A stretch of 64,000 nt of DNA. Source: Laburnicola sp. R22_1. Taxonomy: Eukaryota > Ascomycota > Dothideomycetes > Pleosporales > Didymosphaeriaceae. The DNA lies in NCBI GenBank assembly GCA_014281115.1, contig JACONQ010000006.1, positions 1,116,001 to 1,180,000 on the forward strand. The letters run 5' to 3'. The notes under the pieces were generated by a model. That model ran no database searches and was not told the DNA's origin. It was given only the letters and a program-made list of their open reading frames with translations. Below are positions 57,746 to 64,000 of the stretch, piece by piece. A program made the position numbers and the translations under genes. Position 1 is the stretch's first letter; every line of letters starts with the position of its first letter.

Positions 57746-58371
57746 GATTAAGGTGTGTCCCTGGGTCGCGAGACGCACGGTGTACCGAGACAATTTGTGA
57801 GGAAAATCCTCTCCGAATTTCCCCTAACAAATATATAGCACTTTGAATGATACACAAAGATCCTATAACTATCTGAGTCTATGTTTCCAGATTTTCGTAA
57901 GGTTCCACCGAGTGGTTGTCGTTCTATACACCTATTCGTCAACGCCGTAAATTGCCGCCTCAAGATCTCTCCCCTGTTTTCTCACGACATACTAGGCCTC
58001 TCTAGATTTCGGAGGTATGACAAGAAAGCCCGATCAAGAAAGATGTTTTTCCGCGCTTTGAAGTCTAATTTGACTGCGAGACGATAGATTCCGAAGGTTC
58101 CGATGTCGGCTGATCAACCCTTGAAATCCTTGGATGTTTTAGCGGGTTTCTTATCTTCATTAGCGCTACTGAAGTTTGCTTATATAACATCGGTATTGAA
58201 CAGTAAGATACCCTTTAGCCATACTGTGGCGCATTGTTCTTTTTTTAGAAGAACCGCCATGTGCCGGTCTCTTTGTTTCTTTGGGGGTCGTTTTGGTGCC
58301 CCCGCCTTACTGTGCCTCGCCTCGCCCTCAGCTCCTACTCTCCAACACGATCACCAGCATTACTAGCAAGT
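57746..58371. other. Intergenic sequence, no gene recognised
   Basis: GC-balanced sequence with several short open frames on both strands, none convincing. Confidence 0.4.
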
Positions 58372-58716
58372 ATGGATAAGGCCAGTCGAGCTTTAGCGAA
58401 AGGCGTTCCTCCTGACGTGCCGAAATCGTATCGAGCCCTAGCAGACCATAGCCAGGTCCCCGCATCGACCCTCCATCATCGCGCACGCGGCCGACGCTCC
58501 ATCGAAGACAAGGCTAAGAGTCAGCAGTATCGCCTCAAGGATCTGGCGGATGATGTGGATAGGAAGAAGGAGAAGCTGGACAGAGGTAGAAAAGAGAAAC
58601 GCGATGCAGCGGCTGAACAGGCTTCGGCGGACGAAAAGAAGAAAGAAGGTCTTGAATATGAAAACGATGGGAAGGATACGCGGGATAAGGAAGGGAAGGA
58701 GCACTTCAAGAAGTAA
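58372..58716 (+). CDS. Short protein with pogo-type helix-turn-helix and coiled coil
   Basis: From the ATG at 58372, 114 residues. The first 50 (MDKASRALAKGVPPDVPKSY, RALADHSQVPASTLHHRARG, SIEDKAKSQQY) match the N-terminal psq/CENP-B-like DNA-binding domain of the fungal pogo-like transposase group. The gene at 60319 is a member of that group. After SQQY the usual family sequence is absent. Instead there is a Lys/Glu-rich predicted coiled coil (LADDVDRKKEKLDRGRKEKR onward). The frame is open further upstream to an ATG at 58261, but the family start is at 58372. It may be a transposase fragment fused to other sequence by rearrangement, or a small domesticated DNA-binding protein. Transcription is unknown. 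Confidence 0.5.
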   Translation: MDKASRALAKGVPPDVPKSYRALADHSQVPASTLHHRARGRRSIEDKAKSQQYRLKDLADDVDRKKEKLDRGRKEKRDAAAEQASADEKKKEGLEYENDGKDTRDKEGKEHFKK

Positions 58717-59164
58717 GCGATCGCCGATTCGGCACAAGATTGTGCGCTTCGAATGGCGGGCTTTCAGAATTTTCGGCTTGATGACGCTCTGAGGGCAGTT
58801 TGCGCGGTCGGAGCATGAATTCATGCGGGTGGGATGTTAGGAGCTTAGAGCATGCCACTTTCACGCAAGCTAGCAAGCATTACAAAACCCGGAAGCATCC
58901 CCATAACAACGAAATTCTGTCTCATCTTCACACTCGCAATTGGCTTGATTACAACAGAACGAATGAATGTCTATGCCTATAAGCGGTACGATAAGGCCCA
59001 ACCCCCTTCGTCACAATGCTCGACATCCCCCTTCTTTCTCACTTCAACGACCAGGAAGACACAAAGTCAAAAGAGCGACATTAAACTATCCAGAAGATAG
59101 CGTACCAAAAGAAGTCCAACTCGCCAGATACTCTTCTTCTTCCGCAGTACTTTTGAGGCAAGCC
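58717..59164. other. Intergenic sequence, no clear gene
   Basis: Short overlapping plus-strand frames at 58852-59233 have no recognisable family and run into the 3' end of the secreted-protein gene on the other strand. I do not call them. Confidence 0.4.
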
Positions 59165-59789
59165 TTAAATGTACCTAGAGCTATACGCACCAACAAGAAG
59201 ATTCCCATTGCCACCCGCTGCTTGATTACCTAGTATCACACTATCAGTCACACTCTATAGTATCTCTCATAGACAGGAAAATGAAGTGAAGGGCGAGATA
59301 TAACCTACCAGCACAACTCTGATCCTGCCTCGTGCAGGAATTCACGATCCACAAGACGGCGGAAGCGACATCCCGACAATAGGACGAAGTAGGACCGGGC
59401 GTACCCTGACCAATCACCCTCGCATCTCCAGACTCACAGAACCGGCTGATCGCGGCGGCGCCGCGAACGGAGCATTGCTGCGTGCCAAGATTGCGTAGGT
59501 AGTTCATGCAGGCTATGACGCCGTTTACGTGAGTGTAAGCGTCGTTGGAGGGGCCGCAGTAACCGGCGAGAGTGTGCATTTCGTCGCCAGCGGTTTCTGG
59601 GGTGCCCATCTCATAGAGTTGGGCGGAGGTGAGGTTGAGAGATGAGAGGGAGGGGAGGCCGGGGCCGGGGATGACTTCGGGGTAGTCTTGACGGACTTGA
59701 ATAGTTTCAGCGACAAGAGGAGAGGCGGTGGTGGCCTGGACAAAGGCGAGGGAGAGAAGGAGTGAAGAGATGAGCTTGGTGGAAGGCAT
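59165..59789 (-). CDS. Predicted small secreted Cys-containing protein (2 exons)
   Basis: Exon 1 is 59789-59309 and exon 2 is 59229-59165, joined across a 79-bp intron (GTAGGT...CTGAT...CTAG) to 181 residues. Reading through without splicing also gives 181 residues, so the 3' end is uncertain. I prefer the spliced form because it yields GNQAAGGNGNLLVG, a tail style common in fungal secreted proteins. The N-terminus is a clear signal peptide: MPSTKLISSLLLSLAFVQAT with cleavage near TASP. The mature part has seven Cys (for example YCGPSNDAYTHVNGVIACMN, QQCSV, RFCES, YCRDV, NSCTR, SCAG). One N-glycosylation site (NLTS) is present. It is probably secreted; an apoplastic or host-interaction role is possible but unproven. 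It is transcribed against the neighbouring pogo-like fragments and has its own TATA box. The intact frame implies selection or recent origin. Confidence 0.7.
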
Positions 59790-59888
59790 TCTTAAGTGAA
59801 GTCGGTATTGGCCTTGATGGGAGGTAGTTCGATGGGCTGTGGAAGTAATGATGGTAATGCGGATGTGGAGTTCGAGGGGAATGATGCC

Positions 59889-59899
59889 GATATTTATAC
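59889..59899 (-). promoter_or_regulatory. TATA box of the secreted-protein gene
   Basis: On the minus strand, AGTATAAATATCG lies about 100 bp before the ATG at 59789. Confidence 0.55.
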
Positions 59900-60074
59900 T
59901 TCTTTAGACTTGGAGACTTGGAATCTGTTTGTCAGACCAAAGTCATTCTCCTAGCCTGAAATAAGTATAGGCTTAAAGTTGGAAATCTCAGCCCGTATAG
60001 ACCTCATCATACTAGCCAGTATTTACAAAGTTTACTATTTTAGTCTTGCCGCTCTTTGGTTTCCTTTTCGGTTG

Positions 60075-60184
60075 CAAGATGTCAGCATGAACGGGCTAGG
60101 ACCCACCTACGTACTTTGCCACTCATACAGAAGACCTCAATGCGCCATGTACGCAGGTCCTAGCCCGTTCATGCTGACATCTTG
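60075..60184. mobile_element. 110-bp MITE-like element
   Basis: CAAGATGTCAGCATGAACGG with GCTAGGACC at 60075 is repeated as its exact reverse complement ending at 60184, followed by TA. The core between the repeats is about 50 bp. The same terminal sequence with its inner ACCCACCTAC...CTTTGCCACTCATA starts again at 60256, so this looks like an internal deletion derivative of the pogo-like element next to it. Confidence 0.75.
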
Positions 60185-60303
60185 TATACTTTCATCTCAC
60201 ATATACCTTGGTACAAACTCGATCCTTGGCAAACGTGTTTTCCGTTGGTCTGGTACAAGATGTCAGCATGAACGCGCTGACCCACCTACTTTGCCACTCA
60301 TAG

Positions 60304-62001
60304 AAAAGACAACCGATACGAATCAAGTTTCTCTCCCCACTAGCCTTCTGTCTTGCCCGTTATCGAAACGAGTCGGAACGACCACCGAAGCCTCCAGGCA
60401 AGAACTGGTCGAAGGCATTTCAGGATCGGCATCCAGAGGTTCAAGCGAGGAGAGTAAAGGCTCTAGATTGGAACCGCCATGAGAAGAATATATACAGTAA
60501 AGTCGTACACTGGTACGAAGTTATCCAGAAGGTATTAGACGATCCAGCGGTTTCAGCGGAGAACGTTTACAACATGGACGAGACTGGAGTCATGCTATCC
60601 ATGCTAGGCTCTACGAAGGTCCTTGTGAGTAGGAGCGATATGCGAAACTATCGAGGTGCTCGCGTAAAGCGCGAGGCTGTAACTGCGATCGAGTGCATTA
60701 GTGCTAACGGTAGGTATTTGAACCCTATGGTTATTTGGCCAGCTTCGACTCATCGGAGCAACTGGAGTACCTTTGAAACTCCTGGATGGCAATACGCATT
60801 ATCGGATTCCGGATACACCGACTCTTACCTTAGCCTTCAGTGGCTCCTGCGTATTTTTGACCCTGAGACTAAGGCACAAGCTACCGATACATACGGAGTA
60901 CTTAAACCTCGAGTGCTAATCTGCGATGGGTTTGGGACGCACGAAACCCTTGAAATCCTTGAGTTCTGCCTCTTGAACAAGATCATACTATGCCGTCTCC
61001 CCTCTCATACTTCCCATAAGCTACAGCCATGCGATGTATCTACATTCGCCCCTCTTAAAGCAGCCTATCGAGTTGAAACCCTGAAGTGAGAACAAGTGTG
61101 ATGATCGATTAACTGCTGGAGATCATGCAACTACTTATAATCGCTACTCCTCCTCATCTACCTAACGCCACCATAGGCAGTCGCCATGGTGGCGCCCCTG
61201 CCTGCCAGGCAGCACGTTCCATATCACGTGACCTGGGATCCAACTTATCGTGACCAAGTCGAACGACTAGAACGGGGGGGCGTAAACAAGATAGGGAAGG
61301 AGCATTTTACTTCTCTGTATAGCCCTGCGAGAGTCAAAGCCTTCACACCCAGGAATATCAAGGCTGGCTTCGCGGCATGTGGGTTGTTTCCGTTCAATCC
61401 AGATCGAGTATTGAGGTCTATGCCAAAGCCACCTGAGCTAATCACGGAGGTCGACAATGTGATGCCTGGGCCTTGTCAACCGGTAAGGATGGACCAACCG
61501 CAAGACTGGACGATACAGTCTCCTAAGACGCCAGTATCAGCGGAGGGTTTCAAGTCGCTACAGAATATGATTGTCCAGCAAAATACTCACGCTTGTGACG
61601 AGACGGATAGATGGCGTCTACATAGGCTTATCCAGAAGCTTGGTAAAGCTGCCCAGATGTCATTCGCAAAGGGTCTCCTTCAGCATAACCACATTCGATT
61701 CCTAATGACAATCAACAATGAAGCGAAGGTTCGTCGGTCAACGAAGGCAGTAGTGCTAGGGACGGCAAGGATCATGAGCTATGAGGACCTTGTGGAAGCT
61801 CGAGCTAAGCGTGATGAGCAAGATGCGACTAAAGAGGCGAAAGGCAAGGGGAAACGTGGACATAAGCGTAAAGCCGTTGTGCCAGAGACAGAAGCAGAAG
61901 CATCTCAAGCAGGACCAGCAGAGCCGACAGCAAAGAAGATACGTAGAAGTGAAGGACTAGACTTAGAGAAACAGCGCGCTCCAGTGGCACGGATGTATTA
62001 G
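60304..62001 (+). pseudogene. Pogo-like DDE_1 transposase, 5'-truncated and interrupted
   Basis: The frame is open from 60304 (after a stop) to 61089. It shows RIKFLSPLAFCLARYR, RPPKPPGKNWSKAFQDRHPE, VYNMDETGVMLSMLGSTKVL (first Asp), ECISANGRYLNPMVIWPAST, LICDGFGTHETLEILEF (second Asp) and LPSHTSHKLQPCDVSTFAPL (third acidic position). A 175-bp insertion at 61071 then introduces a stop. After it the same frame resumes at 61246 with YRDQVERLERGGVNKIGKEH, FTSLYSPARVKAFTPRNIKA and a basic tail with GKGKRGHKRKA, ending at 62001. The N-terminal helix-turn-helix of about 100-150 residues is missing; a fragment of that kind is at 58372. Catalytic residues appear intact, but the protein cannot be complete. 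Confidence 0.85.
61071..61245. mobile_element. 175-bp insertion in transposase H
   Basis: The transposase reading ...KAAY-R is split. TATCG occurs at 61066-61070 and again at 61246-61250, consistent with a 5-bp target duplication. The ends AGTTGAAACCC and GGGATCCAACT are imperfect inverted repeats of 11 bp. Removing it with one TATCG restores LKAAYRDQVERL, the usual family sequence. It has no coding capacity and no known family is recognised. Confidence 0.65.
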
Positions 62002-63400
62002 AAAAGTAATTTCACTTACCATGTTTAAAAATCTGTCATTCATTTATGAAGTAACAACTGACTAGATTATTACAGACGGCTTGGACTTTGAGGTCAGATG
62101 ATCTGATTTGCTTTGTAAGATTTGATGCAGACGGTCTGCACAGCCTCAGGCTGATGGCTGACTAGCTTAGCTGTATGAATGACATAAGTAATTTACAGCG
62201 ATCGTTAGTCTCGGAGATCAATTCGTTCTAGCCAGGTTTGGCAGGTCTTTGTTGAGAAGTACCGACCGGGGTGGCGAGTTCGCATAAACTTGCGCACCTC
62301 GCCAGCCATAGGGCTGATATTGATTACCTAGCACCAAAGTAAGTCTTCGAGGGTCCCATGGACCGATATGTAAGTAACATAGAGTCGTAGAAGTATTGTG
62401 GTTGTGGTATATGGAAAGGTCGCAAGATCGCTATGAAAGAGCGCCTCGCACGCCTTAGGCTAAAAAGTGTGGATAGGATCGTATTCCTCAGGCCAAACAG
62501 GGCACAGAGTATGTTAAGAGGGTACAGAAATTATTCCGGTACAGCTATAGTAAGCGCTAGTCTTTATGAGAGAGAATCCACTGCCTAAAGTCGAAGTACC
62601 TCTACTTTGTCTCGCTTCACCGTGCGTCTCGCCACCCAGGGAAGTAGGTTACTCGACAATCAATTCATCATCAAATCCATCACTTTCATCTCATCTCATC
62701 AAAGATACTTACGTATCTGACAGGTATACTAACGCAGTTGTAGAACAAATACGGACTAACGCGTTATTAGAAGTTTTAGAGTAATAGTAAGAGTTTTACT
62801 CGCGGCCATAGTTATAAATAGTGCCTTTCCACTTCTTAGTAGTGCTTTTGGCCCCTTTAGAGGCCTTAGGCCAATGTGTGTGTATAAGGAGGACCTCTAG
62901 GGCCATTATGCCTTAGTGTTCCTAGGAGTAACGGCTTCCTATAATATGGGAGTCCGTTAGGACTTAAATAGCGCCTTCTGGCAGGCGGCTACGCCCTAAA
63001 ATATCTCAACCCTAGAATCTTAAAATATTCTCTTCTTTTGGCTCTAAGTAAAGTGTGATGTGCTCTTATAGTCCTTTATAGTTCTTTTTAACTAACCCCT
63101 AGAGATACTATAATCTTTTTAAGTTAATATTGCCTTTATAATACCTTGCGCTATTAAATACCTCTACAATTGCAGTAAAAAATCCTCTATAGAGAAAAAA
63201 TAGGTAAAGGTAGCAAGTGTACTTCCTATAGTAATTCTCTAACTATATAGTTAACCTAAGTCTAATCCCTTATTCATAGAAGAAAGGAATTAAAATTCCC
63301 TATTAAAATTCCCTAAGGAGGTTCTTTTATCCCCCTTCTGCAGTTATTCAACTCGAACGAGAGCCTCTTTACTAGCGTTTTAGAATATTCTTCTTTTTTT
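62002..63400. other. Intergenic sequence turning AT-rich
   Basis: Up to about 62790 the composition is balanced but no gene, RNA or terminal repeat is recognised. From 62790 the sequence is AT-rich and RIP-like. It may include the 3' part or LTR of the Ty3/gypsy remnant that follows, but I could not find a second LTR. Confidence 0.4.
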
Positions 63401-63745
63401 AGAATTTTTTAATACCGTTGGCACTTAGATTAGTGCCTGGCTCTTATGAGTTTTCTTCTAAGTAGCCTTCCCATTTAATAAGGTATTTCTAGGTTCTAAC
63501 TAATAACTGCCTACTCTCTAGCACCTTCTCTATATAATACACATTATTGCCAAACGTGCGTAGAGTGTCTATAATTAGACTTACTTAAGACTTAATAGCT
63601 CCCCTTTATTTATATAGCTCTAATAATAATATATAGAAGACCGGGTGTGCGTTTAATTCTAGGAAGTTAACTCTATAGGCTTTTTTCCTCATAGGGTACT
63701 TGACTATGCCTGGTTTAATAAACTTCCAATTAAGTTTGCGCTTAG
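63400..63745 (-). pseudogene. Ty3/gypsy integrase C-terminus with chromodomain, remnant
   Basis: Read on the minus strand from 63745: KRKLNWKFIKPGIVKYPMRK, KAYRVNFLELNAHPVFYILL, EPYK, VYYIEKVLESRQLLVRT and KYLIKWEGYLEENS, then EPGTNLSAN. This matches the order IHPVFHVSLLEPY, then a chromodomain (YLVKWKGY..ENTWEP..NL), of fungal chromoviruses. Several stops occur. The upstream part is cut by the Fot1-like element starting at about 63753. No LTR was identified. Confidence 0.75.
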
Positions 63746-63752
63746 GTTAACA

Positions 63753-64000
63753 TATTCTATTAGTAGCCCGGATAGATTAGTCCGCTAGACAGTTTTTGCC
63801 AAGACTATAACACTTTACTATAAATTATAATGTCTTTATAACATAACGCGTTATTATCTAATTAAGAAGGCAGAATTAAGCTTGCCCTTCACACCTATTA
63901 GAATAAGTAAATTTTAAGCCTACGACGCGCTGCTGCAGTATATAATATCCTAAAGTCTACACTAAGCGATTAAATTAACAGAATTATTGCCTAAGCAGAT
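63753..64000 (+). mobile_element. Fot1/pogo-like transposon copy 2, cut by window end
   Basis: TATTCTATTAGTAGCCCGGA and all following sequence match the reverse complement of 5974 down to about 5735. The terminal repeat, the stretch with TATAATGTCTTTATAA and the AAGAAGGCAGAATTAAGC region are shared. Differences are transitions plus a few small changes. The transposase would be on the plus strand beyond the window. Confidence 0.85.

Larger units (their letters stand above)
60256..62001 (+). mobile_element. Truncated pogo-like DNA transposon H
   Basis: The left terminal repeat CAAGATGTCAGCATGAACGC begins at 60256 after TA. Only about 60 bp later the sequence is already inside the transposase gene, so the 5' part encoding the DNA-binding domain is deleted. 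No right terminal repeat was found up to about 62600. RIP-type decay is almost absent; codons look normal. It is probably young but immobile. Confidence 0.7.

Noticed and set aside
58852..59233. Overlapping plus-strand frames of about 82-88 codons with a hydrophobic stretch
   Set aside because: They have no homology that I can recognise and overlap each other and the secreted-protein gene's second exon. They may be UTR of neighbours.
62566..62784. 72-codon plus-strand frame
   Set aside because: It is short, at the border of the AT-rich block, and has no recognisable features.

Overview
This looks like a chromosome segment of a filamentous ascomycete (Pezizomycotina; a Dothideomycete such as a Pleosporales species is my guess). 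Small GC-balanced gene islands with short introns and C/ACC-ATG start contexts are separated by long AT-rich blocks. In those blocks transposon genes are broken almost only where CAG/CAA became TAG/TAA, and repeat copies differ by C/T and G/A transitions. That is the signature of repeat-induced point mutation (RIP). No tRNA, rRNA or CRISPR array was recognised.

Layout. 1-15560: AT-rich, RIP-mutated. It holds a Tc1/mariner-like element (670-3590), a Fot1/pogo-like element (about 3765-5975), a second Tc1/mariner-like element (13345-14671), and about 9 kb of decayed intron-rich coding remnants with a recurring 11-bp minisatellite. 15560-22260: gene island with a CRC-motif protein gene, two F-box genes and a Cys-rich protein gene. 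22258-32885: a Copia retrotransposon (A1, minus strand) with another Copia (C) nested inside, both with exact 5-bp target duplications. 32886-34333: small island with a second CRC-motif gene. 34334-45151: a Copia (B1, plus strand) containing a nested Copia (A2) and a 295-bp palindrome-rich insertion (G1). 45152-46440: a third CRC-motif gene. 46440-57750: AT-rich and transposon-rich, with three Fot1/pogo-like elements (49277-51123, 53522-55354, 55368-57500), two unequally decayed copies of an unknown repeated gene (family X), and G2. 57750-62600: island with a small secreted Cys-rich protein gene between an HTH fragment and a truncated pogo-like transposase. 62600-64000: AT-rich, with a Ty3/gypsy integrase/chromodomain remnant and the start of a second copy of the first Fot1-like element.

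The host genes are two F-box proteins (likely ubiquitin-ligase adaptors), three or four small Cys-motif proteins of unknown function, and one predicted secreted protein. They do not form an obvious pathway. The main stories are nested transposition with RIP decay, a CRC-motif family whose members sit at transposon borders, and intron-like repeat modules in the decayed 6-15 kb block. All calls come from reading the sequence; no search or computation was run.
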